A program made the position numbers and the translations under genes. A DNA stretch of 64,000 bases from NCBI GenBank assembly GCA_963800475.1, contig CAWDAZ010000002.1, positions 310,001-374,000 of the forward strand. Direction: 5' to 3'. This DNA is from Palsa-465 sp963800475 (GTDB taxonomy: Bacteria > Actinomycetota > Thermoleophilia > Solirubrobacterales > Solirubrobacteraceae). Positions 1 to 7,615 of the stretch are shown piece after piece (position 1 is the stretch's first letter; the number at the start of each line of letters is the position of its first letter). The notes below the pieces were generated by a model. That model was not told the DNA's origin and did not search any database. It worked only from the letters and a program-made list of their open reading frames with translations.

Positions 1-287
1 CCGGCAACCTCAACGACGATTCGTTCCTGACGGTCGCGGAGGTCGCTGAGCTCCTGAAGCTCAACCAGCAGACGGTCCGGAACTGGATCGACCAGGGCTC
101 GCTGCCGGCGCTGCGCGTCGGCCGCCGCGTTCGCATCCGCCAGTCGGACCTCAATCGCCTGCTCGAGGAGGGCTCCACCGCGCGCGGCCGCCCCGCCAGC
201 ACGGACGGCCCGAGCGCCGAGGACTTCTGGGGTGGCGAATCGTTCGGCGACGCCGACCCGCCGAACGGCGACGCGCGCGATGCCTAG
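1..287 (+). CDS. excisionase/BldC-type helix-turn-helix DNA-binding protein, 5' end cut by window
   Basis: Open from the first base in frame 3 and ends at TAG 285-287. The visible part has the pattern of the excisionase/MerR-like HTH_17 family: FLTVAEVAELLKLNQQTVRN, then WIDQGSLPALRVGRRVRI, followed by a short acidic tail rich in Gly, Asp and Pro. Such proteins bind DNA as small winged-helix regulators; the target is unknown. The start codon lies outside the window. The next gene starts inside its last codons (ATG at 280), so the two are probably translated together. The fold is recognised with good confidence, the biological role is not. Confidence 0.8.
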   Translation, partial: GNLNDDSFLTVAEVAELLKLNQQTVRNWIDQGSLPALRVGRRVRIRQSDLNRLLEEGSTARGRPASTDGPSAEDFWGGESFGDADPPNGDARDA

Positions 288-762
288 CGGCGACGCCGAT
301 CGCACCACGATCATGCGCGAGGTGCGCGACGCCGGCGAGCAGTGGGCCGGCGCGATGCGCGCCCACAAGCTCGCGCCGCCCGATCCCGCCTTCGCCGCCC
401 GGATCCGGCAGCTCGCCGACGCGGCCGCGCGCGAGCAGGTCGCGTGGGACCAGGCTCACGCCTCAGGCCTGATGTGGCGACCGGTCCCGGGGGCCGAGAG
501 CGCCCAGCCTCCATACGAGCTGCGCCCCGGCACGGGCCGGCGCGGTCCCGACGATCTTTGGTCGCGCTTCGACCAGGCCGTCGCGACCCTCAACCGAGCG
601 ATCACTCGGTCGAACGCGGCCAACGTCGCGGACGCGTTCGGGGAGCTGTCGACGGCGGCGCTCGCACTCGCCGGCGCGATCGAGCGCGAAGACCGCGCCG
701 CCGGTCGCGAGCCTCGCGCCGTCGGCGACGAGCCGCAATCGCGCGCCCGCGGCGCCGCCTGA
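280..762 (+). CDS. hypothetical protein, Ala/Arg-rich, coupled to upstream HTH gene
   Basis: About 160 residues. I take ATG 280, which overlaps the upstream stop (ATGCCTAG), rather than an in-frame ATG at 232 that would overlap far more. The sequence is mostly predicted helix: a region at residues 10-50 with charged heptad-like spacing, a middle part with a GRRGPDDLW motif, then a helical segment rich in Ala/Asn and an Arg-rich tail. No signal peptide or membrane segment. I do not recognise the family. The overlap suggests co-expression with the DNA-binding protein. Confidence 0.6.
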   Translation: MPSGDADRTTIMREVRDAGEQWAGAMRAHKLAPPDPAFAARIRQLADAAAREQVAWDQAHASGLMWRPVPGAESAQPPYELRPGTGRRGPDDLWSRFDQAVATLNRAITRSNAANVADAFGELSTAALALAGAIEREDRAAGREPRAVGDEPQSRARGAA

Positions 763-775
763 GCTTCGCCGCCCG

Positions 776-781
776 TAGTCT
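776..781 (+). promoter_or_regulatory. -10-like box for gpsA, leaderless spacing
   Basis: TAGTCT ends 9 nt before the ATG at 791. There is no Shine-Dalgarno sequence in between, so transcription would begin at or next to the start codon. No convincing -35 box is visible. Confidence 0.45.
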
Positions 782-790
782 CGCTTCGCC

Positions 791-1897
791 ATGCCGCTTT
801 TCTCACGGCCGTCGTTCCACCTGCCCGCACCGGGCACGCGCCGCGCGGTGGTGATCGGCGCCGGCTCGTTTGGCACCGCGGTCGCCGTCCTGCTCGCGCG
901 CGGAGGGCTGCGCACGACGTTGCAGACGCGCACCGAGGAGCAGGCCAAGCGGCTGCGCGAGGACCACCAGAACGTCGAGTACCTCGACGGCGTCGAGCTG
1001 CCGCGCGAGCTCCGGATCGAAACGGTCGAAGCGGGACTCGCGCGCGCCGACTACGTGTTCCTCGGCGTCCCCGCGACCGGGCTGCGCGAGGTGATCGAAA
1101 GCCTCGAGGAGCGAGGGCTGGGACGGAAGGCGGCCGTGATCTCGCTCGCGAAGGGCCTCGTTCCGCCCGACGGCGCCGCGCCCAGCGCGATGCTCCGAGC
1201 CCGGTTCGGCGCTGCTCGCACCGGCTGCGTGGGCGGCCCGGCACACGCGAGGGAGATGGTCAGCGCCGGCGCCGGACTGGTCGCCGCGACTACCAGCTCG
1301 TCGCTTGCGAGCGCGGTCGCCGGCGTGTTCGTCCGAGGCGGCGTCGTGTGCGAGGAGTCGACCGACCCGGTCGGCGTCGAGCTCGCTGGAGTCGCGAAGA
1401 ACGCCGCGGCGCTGGCGTCCGGCGCGACCGTCGGCCAGGGGCTGAACGTCGCGGGTGCCGCGGCGGGGCACATCTTCGCCGAGGTCTGGCGGTGGGCCGA
1501 GTCCCAGGGCGGCCGCCCCGAGTCGATGATCGGGCTGGCAGGGACCGGCGACCTGGTTGCGACGGCGCTTGCGCCGTCGAGCCGTAATCGACGCGCCGGC
1601 GAGCTGCTCGCCGAAGGCGTTCCGGCGGCCGAGATTGCAGCTCGCGTCGGTCAGGCGGTCGAGGCCCTGAAGACGGTGCCGCTGCTGGCACGCACGCTCA
1701 CTGCCGCTGGCTTCGACGCGCCCGTCACCGGCGCGCTCGCGCGACTGATCTCTGGCGAGCTGCCGCTCGACGAGTGGATCTCGGTGGTGCGCACGACGAT
1801 CCCGCCGTCGCGCGCGAGCCTCCGCGCGCGCACCGGTTTCTGGGCCATGCTTCGCAATTGGATCGCTCGGGTAAGAAGACTCTTCGCGCGTAATTGA
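791..1897 (+). CDS. gpsA: glycerol-3-phosphate dehydrogenase [NAD(P)+]
   Basis: Cytoplasmic enzyme that reduces dihydroxyacetone phosphate to sn-glycerol 3-phosphate for phospholipid synthesis. The 368-residue product has the dinucleotide-binding motif GAGSFG at residues 23-28, the FLGVPATGLREV and ISLAKGL blocks typical of GpsA, then a C-terminal substrate domain with VGVELAGVAKNAAALASG (the family's catalytic Lys lies here) and the SRNRRAGELL segment. It is about 30 residues longer than E. coli GpsA, with a basic tail ending in RRLFARN that may touch the membrane (inference). Start ATG 791 is supported by a -10-like box at 776-781. Confidence 0.93.
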   Translation: MPLFSRPSFHLPAPGTRRAVVIGAGSFGTAVAVLLARGGLRTTLQTRTEEQAKRLREDHQNVEYLDGVELPRELRIETVEAGLARADYVFLGVPATGLREVIESLEERGLGRKAAVISLAKGLVPPDGAAPSAMLRARFGAARTGCVGGPAHAREMVSAGAGLVAATTSSSLASAVAGVFVRGGVVCEESTDPVGVELAGVAKNAAALASGATVGQGLNVAGAAAGHIFAEVWRWAESQGGRPESMIGLAGTGDLVATALAPSSRNRRAGELLAEGVPAAEIAARVGQAVEALKTVPLLARTLTAAGFDAPVTGALARLISGELPLDEWISVVRTTIPPSRASLRARTGFWAMLRNWIARVRRLFARN

Positions 1898-1924
1898 TAC
1901 GAGCTGTTTACTCGGGCTGAAGGG

Positions 1925-1944
1925 AGCCGTGCAGAATTACGGCT
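1925..1944 (+). other. small hairpin between gpsA and the next gene
   Basis: AGCCGT (1925-1930) pairs perfectly with ACGGCT (1939-1944) around an 8-nt loop. It lies 27 nt after the gpsA stop and is not followed by a T run, so it could be a weak terminator or a leader hairpin of the downstream gene. Nothing else is visible in this gap except the ribosome binding site. Confidence 0.3.
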
Positions 1945-1991
1945 GCGGGGCCGGTGAAGGACCTGTGTCGCACGAAGCGGGAGAAAGACCC

Positions 1992-2000
1992 AGGAAGGAG
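1992..2000 (+). promoter_or_regulatory. strong ribosome binding site fixing the start at 2008
   Basis: AGGAAGGAG lies 7 nt upstream of ATG 2008. This decides for 2008 over the in-frame codon at 1954. Confidence 0.7.
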
Positions 2001-2007
2001 AGAGACG

Positions 2008-2286
2008 ATGCCGCAGATCATCGTGACGTCCGGACACGGCGACGAGCAGAAGACGGTGACGCTCCGCGAACGCGTCAACCACTCTGACTTCGAGAGTGAG
2101 CGGTTCGCGGCAAACCTGGTCGAGCGCCTTGGCTGGGCGGTCGCCGACGCCACTGAGGTCGAGAGCGAGTCGGCTGCCGAAGTCGACGAGCAGGAGCAGC
2201 GCCCGCAGCGCAGCCGCCGGATCACCGGCGAGCGTCGCAGCGCCGAGGAGCGCGAGCAGCACCTCGAGCCGGTCGGCAGCGCGTAG
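2008..2286 (+). CDS. hypothetical small acidic protein
   Basis: 92 residues, starting MPQIIVTSGHGDEQKTVTL. The first 55 residues look like a small folded unit (beta strands, then a helix with ERFAANLVERLGWAVADA); the rest is a charged Glu/Arg/Gln-rich, probably disordered tail. No signal peptide or membrane segment. I recognise no named family. The strong ribosome binding site implies good expression. It is separated from gpsA by about 110 bases containing a hairpin, so it is probably a separate transcript. Confidence 0.7.
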   Translation: MPQIIVTSGHGDEQKTVTLRERVNHSDFESERFAANLVERLGWAVADATEVESESAAEVDEQEQRPQRSRRITGERRSAEEREQHLEPVGSA

Positions 2287-2315
2287 GCCGGCTCAGCGCG
2301 TTAGCGCGCTGCAAC

Positions 2316-3137
2316 CTAAACAGGTCGTTCTGCGAGGGTCGTGACCACGGCCTCGTAGACGCCTGCGCCGTAGGGCTCGGAAGCGAGCCGTACGCCGGCG
2401 CGCCCCGCGATCTCGTGCTCCAGCGCGGGGTCGCGGGAGATCGCGTTCGCGACCAGCCAGAACGCGCCGACGACCGCGCTCGCCTCGAGGTCTTCGCGCG
2501 AGTCGCCGACCGCGATGCAGTCCGCGGGCTCGTACCCGCGTGCCTGCATGTGGCGGGCGACCGCACGAGCCTTCGACGCGACCGCCGGGATCAGGTGGTA
2601 CGCGTGGATCCTCGGCAGCCCGGGCAACTGCTCGTCGGCCGCCTGCACGACCCCGTTGTCGAGCAGCCGCAGCCACTCGAAGCCCGCCGCGTCGAGCAGC
2701 GCCTGCGCTTCGGCCAGGTCGATCGACCCGCGGAACAGGTGCGACACCTCGCGGCCGCGGTCCCATGGCGTGTGGTACTCGAGCCGGCCCGCGTAGCGCT
2801 CGAGCAGCAGCGCCGGCGCCCCCGACCGCTCGATCTGGTCGTGGATCGTCCCGTGCTCGGCCGATGGCACGAGCCCGTCCGTCAGCCACTCGAGCTCGCC
2901 GTCGATCACTAGTCCGCATCCGACGTCGAAGCAGTACGCCGGGCACCCGAGCACCCGCGCGATCTCGAACACGCTCGACTGCCGGCGCCCCGAGTACAGC
3001 ATCACCTCGACCCCGGCGCGCGCGCATGCCTGCAGCGCGCGGACGCCGTCGAGCGCGAACCGCTCGTCGGCTCCGCGCAGCAGCGACGCCCCGGGCCCGA
3101 GCAGCGTCCCGTCGAGATCGAGATAGACGCAGCGCAT
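2316..3137 (-). CDS. HAD-superfamily hydrolase (probable sugar-phosphate/phosphoglycolate-type phosphatase)
   Basis: 273 residues. Motif I DLDGT at residues 7-11 gives the nucleophile Asp7 and acid/base Asp9; motif II is SGR at 49-51; the metal-binding motif GDSREDLEAS is at about 211-220, preceded by a Lys-containing stretch (motif III). A cap domain of about 90 residues lies between, as in the HAD-IIB (Cof/mannosyl-3-phosphoglycerate phosphatase) type. It removes phosphate from a small substrate in the cytoplasm; which one cannot be read from sequence. It is divergent from the helicase gene at 3163, and a TATGGT box ends 11 nt before its ATG. Confidence 0.82.
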   Translation of the reverse strand: MRCVYLDLDGTLLGPGASLLRGADERFALDGVRALQACARAGVEVMLYSGRRQSSVFEIARVLGCPAYCFDVGCGLVIDGELEWLTDGLVPSAEHGTIHDQIERSGAPALLLERYAGRLEYHTPWDRGREVSHLFRGSIDLAEAQALLDAAGFEWLRLLDNGVVQAADEQLPGLPRIHAYHLIPAVASKARAVARHMQARGYEPADCIAVGDSREDLEASAVVGAFWLVANAISRDPALEHEIAGRAGVRLASEPYGAGVYEAVVTTLAERPV

Positions 3138-3162
3138 CTCAGCGGGCGACCATACTGGGAGG

Positions 3163-5421
3163 GTGGCGACGATCAGAGAGAGCGAGCCGTGGGCGGGGCT
3201 GCTTCAGACCGGCCGCAGCGACGAGCGGCTCGTTCACGACGATCTTTATGAGGCGCGCTCCGCGCGCCTTGTTGAAGTGCCGGCTGAGCTCGGGACCAGC
3301 GTCCGCAGCGCGTTGCACGAGGCGGGGATCGCCGAGCTCTACGAGCACCAGGCGGAGGCGCTGTACGCGGCCTTCGACGGGCCGACGATCGTCACCACCG
3401 GGACCGCGTCGGGCAAGTCGCTGTGCTTCCAGCTGCCAACGCTCGAGGTGCTGAGCTCCGACCGTGCCGCGCGTGCCCTGTACCTGTACCCGACCAAGTC
3501 GCTCGCCCAGGACCAGGCGCGATCGCTGCACGGCTTCGGGCTGCACAAGCTGATCCGCCCGGCGATCTACGACGGCGACACGCCTCGCGCCGAGCGCGCG
3601 GCGATCCGCAAGCGCAGCAACGTGGTGCTCACCAACCCCGACATGCTGCACGTCGGGATCCTGCCCCACCACGCCGCCTGGGGAGAGCTGTTCGCCAATC
3701 TCGCGTTCGTCGTCGTCGACGAGGCGCACGTGTACCGCGGCGTGTTCGGCTCGCACGTCGGCAACGTGCTGCGCCGGCTTCGGCGCGTCGCGCGGATCCA
3801 CGGAACCGAGCCGCGGTTCCTGCTCGCCAGCGCGACGATCGCCAACCCGCTCGAGCTCGCCGAGGGCCTCACGGGGATCGACGGGTTCCGCCTGATCGAC
3901 GACGACGCCGCTCCGCGCGCGGCCCGGCGCGTCGCGATGTGGAACCCGCCGCTGCTCGACCAGGAGCTCGGCCTGCGCGCCTCGGCGCTGTATGAGGCCG
4001 CGGAGCTGTTCTCCGAACTGATCGCGAGCGGGTCGCGGACGATCTGCTTCATGAAGTCGCGCAAGGGGATCGAGCTGATCTTGCGCCACGCGAGCGACCG
4101 GCTCGAGCCGCAGCTCGCCAAGCGGATCGCCCCTTACCGAGCCGGCTACACGCCCGCGCAGCGCCAGGACGTCCAGCGCCGCCTCAGCTCCGGGGAGCTG
4201 CTTGGCGTGGTCGCGACCGACGCGCTCGAGCTCGGCATCGACATCGGCGAGCTCGACGCCGCGATTTGCGTGACGTTCCCGGGGACCGTCGCCAGCCTGC
4301 GGCAGATGTGGGGCCGCGCCGGGCGCCGCGGCCGGGGGCTGGCCGTGTATATCGCCGGCGAGGACGCGCTCGACCAGTTCTTCTGCCGCCACCCCGACGA
4401 GTTCCTGACCAGAGCGGTAGAGGCGGCGATCCTCGACCCCCACAACCCGCAGATCTATGGCGAGCACCTGCTTTGCGCCGCGCACGAGGCGCCGCTGACC
4501 GATCAGGACGCACCGTTCTTCGGCGAGGCATGGGAGCGGACGGCGAGTGAGCTGGCCGACGCCGGCTTCCTGCGCGAGCGCGCGACCGGCTTCGTGCCGA
4601 AGCGCGCCGACGACTACCCGGCGGCGCGGGTCGCGCTCCGCTCGGCCTCGGCCGACAGCTTCATCCTGATCGACGCAAGCTCCGGGGAGGTGATCGGGAC
4701 CGTCGAGGCCGCGCGTGCCTACACGACCGTGCACGAGGGCGCCGTGTATCTGCACATGGGGCGCTCGTACCGGGTGCTGGAGCTCGACCTCGCGGGACGG
4801 CGCACGATGCTCGAGCCGTTCAGCGGCGACTACTTCACCCAGACCAAGCGCGAGAGCATGACCTACGTCGAGCGTCTGCTCGAGCGCCGCGAGGTGCTCG
4901 GCGTCCATCTGTACTTCGGGGAGGTCTCGTATTCGGAAACCGTGATCGGCTATCAGCGCAAGAACCTCCAGGACCACGAGGTGATCGACTTCCAGACGCT
5001 CGACCTGCCGACGGTCGAGTTTCCGACTCGCGCGCTCTGGTACGAGCTCGACGACGTGGTCGCGGGGTTCCCGGTCGACCTGCTGCTCGGCTCGCTGCAC
5101 GCGCTCGAGCACGGCCAGATCGCGGTGCTGCCGCTGATCGCGATGTGCGACCGGTGGGACATCGGCGGCCTGTCGACCAACGCGCACCCGCAGACCGGGG
5201 GGCCGACGATCTTCATCTACGACGGCCACCCCGGCGGCGTCGGGATCACGCGGCGCGGCTACGACGAGTTCGAGCGCCTCGTGGACGATGCGCGGCGCCT
5301 GATCGGCGAGTGCCCGTGCTCCGACGGCTGCCCGTCGTGCGTGCAGTCCCCCAAGTGCGGGAACCTCAACGAACCGCTGTCCAAGCGGGGTGCGCTCGAG
5401 CTGCTGAGCCGGCTTACTTGA
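3163..5421 (+). CDS. DEAD/DEAH-box DNA helicase of the MrfA/YprA-Hrq1 type
   Basis: 752-residue superfamily 2 helicase. Walker A TGTASGKS is at residues 79-86 and the DEAH box at 186-189. The second RecA domain has LGIDIGELDAAICV and QMWGRAGRRGRG. A C-terminal metal-binding module carries four clustered cysteines (CPCSDGCPSCVQSPKC, about residues 718-733), matching the MZB/DUF1998 region of B. subtilis MrfA and fungal Hrq1. Known relatives unwind DNA 3'-5' and act in repair of mitomycin-type lesions; that role here is inference. Start is GTG 3163. It converges with the DUF3352 gene, overlapping by 8 bases. I see no MrfB-like exonuclease neighbour. Confidence 0.88.
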   Translation: MATIRESEPWAGLLQTGRSDERLVHDDLYEARSARLVEVPAELGTSVRSALHEAGIAELYEHQAEALYAAFDGPTIVTTGTASGKSLCFQLPTLEVLSSDRAARALYLYPTKSLAQDQARSLHGFGLHKLIRPAIYDGDTPRAERAAIRKRSNVVLTNPDMLHVGILPHHAAWGELFANLAFVVVDEAHVYRGVFGSHVGNVLRRLRRVARIHGTEPRFLLASATIANPLELAEGLTGIDGFRLIDDDAAPRAARRVAMWNPPLLDQELGLRASALYEAAELFSELIASGSRTICFMKSRKGIELILRHASDRLEPQLAKRIAPYRAGYTPAQRQDVQRRLSSGELLGVVATDALELGIDIGELDAAICVTFPGTVASLRQMWGRAGRRGRGLAVYIAGEDALDQFFCRHPDEFLTRAVEAAILDPHNPQIYGEHLLCAAHEAPLTDQDAPFFGEAWERTASELADAGFLRERATGFVPKRADDYPAARVALRSASADSFILIDASSGEVIGTVEAARAYTTVHEGAVYLHMGRSYRVLELDLAGRRTMLEPFSGDYFTQTKRESMTYVERLLERREVLGVHLYFGEVSYSETVIGYQRKNLQDHEVIDFQTLDLPTVEFPTRALWYELDDVVAGFPVDLLLGSLHALEHGQIAVLPLIAMCDRWDIGGLSTNAHPQTGGPTIFIYDGHPGGVGITRRGYDEFERLVDDARRLIGECPCSDGCPSCVQSPKCGNLNEPLSKRGALELLSRLT

Positions 5422-6868
5422 GCGCGACCGTCGCCGAGCCCGTCAGCGCGGCCGGCTCGGCGGCCAGCCAGCCGGTGAGGTCGCCGAGCGAGCTGAGCAG
5501 TGTCTGGACGGTCTTGTTCGGCGCCCGCTTGAGCGCCAGCTGGAGCAGCGAAGGCAGCGCGACCTTGAACGCGACCGAGCCCTGCGCGCCCTGCGCGGCG
5601 GTCGTCGGCGCGCCCGCGAATGCGGTCAGCTGCGCGGGAGTCGCGCGCTCGCCGATCACGATCTGGCTGCCGATCACGCCGACGGTGGTCGTGCTCTTCG
5701 GCCCCTTGATCGCGTAGAAGCCACCCAGGACGCTGCTGACCGTGACGGCGTTCTTGGAGAACGCCTTCGGGTCGGTCGAGAGCTTCGCGAGCGTCGTCTT
5801 CCCGGCGGCCGGATCGCTGAGCTGGCTGCGGATCATCGTCACGTGCCCGTCACTCGATAGCTGTGCGTCCCCGCTGAGCAGCGACAGCAGGGTGTTGAGG
5901 TCGACGCCGGTCTTGGCCTTGACGGCGGCCTGGCGCTTGGTGAAGTCGGCATAGCTGGCCGACGAGGTCAGCGCTTCGGCCTGCTCGACGAACTTCATAA
6001 CCCGGGCGGGATCCTTGACCCCCACGCTGATCGGCAGCGACCCGGCCAGCCCAGGAGGCGTGCTCCCGGGCGCGATCGGTAGCTCGGACTCGCTCAGCGT
6101 CGCGCCGCTCGTATCGAGCCGGTACTGGGTGGTGAACCCGGTCGCGTTGGCGCTGATCGCGACGCCGTAGCCGCGCAGCGCGTTCACCCACGGCACCTGG
6201 CGCGCCTTTGCGGCGCTCGGCTGCGAGAGCACCGCGGTGAGGTCGCCGAACGCCTGAATCAGCGTGTCCTTCGGCAGGCTGCCCATCGCGCGGTCCTCGT
6301 CGGCCGTCGTCAGGCCGCCGCCATGCGCGTGGAGGTCGAGCGCCGACTTGATCGCCTGCGGGGAGGCCGCCAGCACGAGCGTCGCGCCATCGACCGCGAG
6401 CGAGGCGGTAGAGATGCTGTACACCTTCGCGCCGTCGATCGTCTGGCTCGAGGAGATGTGGAGCTTCTTGATCAGGTTGTCGAGCGTGCCGGCGTCCTTG
6501 GTCACCCAGGCGACCAGGAAGCTCTCGCGGGCGCCGGCCGCCGACGGCGTCGCGATCCCGATCACCGCCGGGTTTCCGAACAGCGGCCTGATGTCGGCGC
6601 TGTAGTTGATCCCGAGCTGTTCGAGCTTCGCGATCAGCGCGGCCTCCCCGAACGTGACCGCCGGGAACCGGTGCAGGAGCGCCTGGGCATCCTGAATCGC
6701 TGCCGAGTTGGGATCGGTCTGGAGCGTCATCACGAACAGGCTGTCCTTCGGGAAGTAGGACAGGCCGGTTCCCGCCGGATTGCTGGAGGAACTCGAGCTG
6801 CCGCAGCCGGCGAGGACCAGCGCGGCGATCACGCTCAGCAGGGTCAGCAGGGAAATACCGCGACGCAT
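5414..6868 (-). CDS. DUF3352-type secreted lipoprotein
   Basis: 484 residues. The N-terminus is a clear lipoprotein signal: MRRGISLL, a hydrophobic stretch, then the lipobox LVLAGC with Cys22, followed by a Ser-rich linker. The body begins with YFPKDSLFVMTLQTDP and contains repeated alternating blocks (DNLIKKL, SYADFTKRQAAVKAKTGVDL, STDPKAFSKNAVTV) like DUF3352, a family of actinobacterial surface proteins of unknown function. It should be anchored on the outer face of the membrane. A TACTGT box ends 8 nt before the ATG (6877-6882 on this strand). Single-gene transcript by context. Confidence 0.75.
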   Translation of the reverse strand: MRRGISLLTLLSVIAALVLAGCGSSSSSSNPAGTGLSYFPKDSLFVMTLQTDPNSAAIQDAQALLHRFPAVTFGEAALIAKLEQLGINYSADIRPLFGNPAVIGIATPSAAGARESFLVAWVTKDAGTLDNLIKKLHISSSQTIDGAKVYSISTASLAVDGATLVLAASPQAIKSALDLHAHGGGLTTADEDRAMGSLPKDTLIQAFGDLTAVLSQPSAAKARQVPWVNALRGYGVAISANATGFTTQYRLDTSGATLSESELPIAPGSTPPGLAGSLPISVGVKDPARVMKFVEQAEALTSSASYADFTKRQAAVKAKTGVDLNTLLSLLSGDAQLSSDGHVTMIRSQLSDPAAGKTTLAKLSTDPKAFSKNAVTVSSVLGGFYAIKGPKSTTTVGVIGSQIVIGERATPAQLTAFAGAPTTAAQGAQGSVAFKVALPSLLQLALKRAPNKTVQTLLSSLGDLTGWLAAEPAALTGSATVALK

Positions 6869-6876
6869 CGATGCAG

Positions 6877-6882
6877 ACAGTA
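6877..6882 (-). promoter_or_regulatory. -10-like box for the DUF3352 gene, leaderless spacing
   Basis: TACTGT on the minus strand ends 8 nt before the ATG at 6868, with no Shine-Dalgarno sequence in the interval. Confidence 0.45.
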
Positions 6883-6899
6883 CCGGGCCGACCGCTGGA

Positions 6900-7427
6900 C
6901 TACCGGCCGGCGAGCTGCTTGGGGCGCACGAACGCCTCGAGCCGCGCGCCGCCCGCCCGGAGCTCGCTCCACTCCCCGTCGAACGTCAGCGTCGCGCACG
7001 CGCCCGTCGGGAACTTCCGCTGCACTTCGTGGAGCTGCGACCCGTTCGCCTCGGTCCGGCCCGCGCCGGCGAGGCGCAGCACGAGCACCTGGATCGCGGG
7101 GTTGTGCCCGATCACCATTGCCGAGTCGACCTCGTCCGAGATCCGCTGCAGGCGTTCGAGCAGTTGCCCGGGCGACGCCGCGTACAGCTCGTCCTCGATC
7201 AGCGCTTCACCGCCAAGCCCGATCCCCTCGAGCGTCTCGCGCGTGCGTCGCGAGCTCGAGCAGAGGATCAGCGCCGGGTCGACCCCGTGCATCTTGAAGT
7301 GCTCCGCGAGCACCTTGACGGCCCGTCGGCCGCGCGGAGCGAGCGGTCGCTCGTGGTCGTCGATCCCGGGATCGTCCCAGCTCGATTTCGCGTGACGCAG
7401 GACGAACAGGTGCTTCGCTCGAGCCAT
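6900..7427 (-). CDS. SixA-like phosphohistidine phosphatase (histidine phosphatase superfamily)
   Basis: About 175 residues when started at ATG 7427. The catalytic RHxK-type motif is LRHAKSSW (Arg11-His12), followed by ERPLAPRGRRAV, the SSSRRTRETLE segment and IGHNPAIQ with the second active-site His. These are hallmarks of SixA, which removes phosphate from phosphohistidine in phosphorelay proteins; substrates in actinobacteria are mostly unknown. The longer reading frame (from 7487) adds a basic stretch without family likeness. A CACAAT box ends 11 nt before this ATG. Cytoplasmic, apparently its own transcript. Confidence 0.85.
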   Translation of the reverse strand: MARAKHLFVLRHAKSSWDDPGIDDHERPLAPRGRRAVKVLAEHFKMHGVDPALILCSSSRRTRETLEGIGLGGEALIEDELYAASPGQLLERLQRISDEVDSAMVIGHNPAIQVLVLRLAGAGRTEANGSQLHEVQRKFPTGACATLTFDGEWSELRAGGARLEAFVRPKQLAGR

Positions 7428-7481
7428 CCCTGAGCGGGATTGTGGCGTGCGCAGCGGCGTCTTCGCCTTCCTCGCAGGCGC

Positions 7482-7487
7482 TAGCAT
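7482..7487 (+). promoter_or_regulatory. possible -10 box of tRNA-Phe
   Basis: TAGCAT lies 11 nt before the first tRNA base. The -35 region is not clear. Confidence 0.35.
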
Positions 7488-7498
7488 CGCGCCCGTAG

Positions 7499-7571
7499 GG
7501 CGAGATAGCTCAGTTGGTAGAGCACACGACTGAAAATCGTGGTGTCCCCGGTTCGATTCCGGGTCTCGCCA
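7499..7571 (+). tRNA. tRNA-Phe (anticodon GAA)
   Basis: A complete 73-nt cloverleaf. The acceptor GGCGAGA pairs with TCTCGCC, followed by discriminator A. The D arm is GCTC/GAGC with AGTTGGTA, the anticodon stem is CACGA/TCGTG around CTGAAAA (GAA, phenylalanine), and the T arm is CCCGG-TTCGATT-CCGGG. The 3' CCA is not encoded. It lies between the SixA-like gene and the DPASD-SCO1 gene. Confidence 0.97.
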
Positions 7572-7615
7572 TCGTCGCTCGCGCCGCGAGGCGCGCGATC
7601 CCGCACAATCTCGGT

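Noticed and set aside
1..287. Excisionase-like protein as evidence of an integrated phage or mobile element
   Set aside because: No integrase, attachment-site repeats or phage genes are nearby; this small HTH type is common in chromosomal regulators of actinobacteria.
3139..5229. 696-codon open frame antisense to the helicase gene
   Set aside because: Mirror frame of a GC-rich gene; the plus strand has all helicase motifs, while the antisense product is Arg/Val/Asp-rich with no domain likeness.
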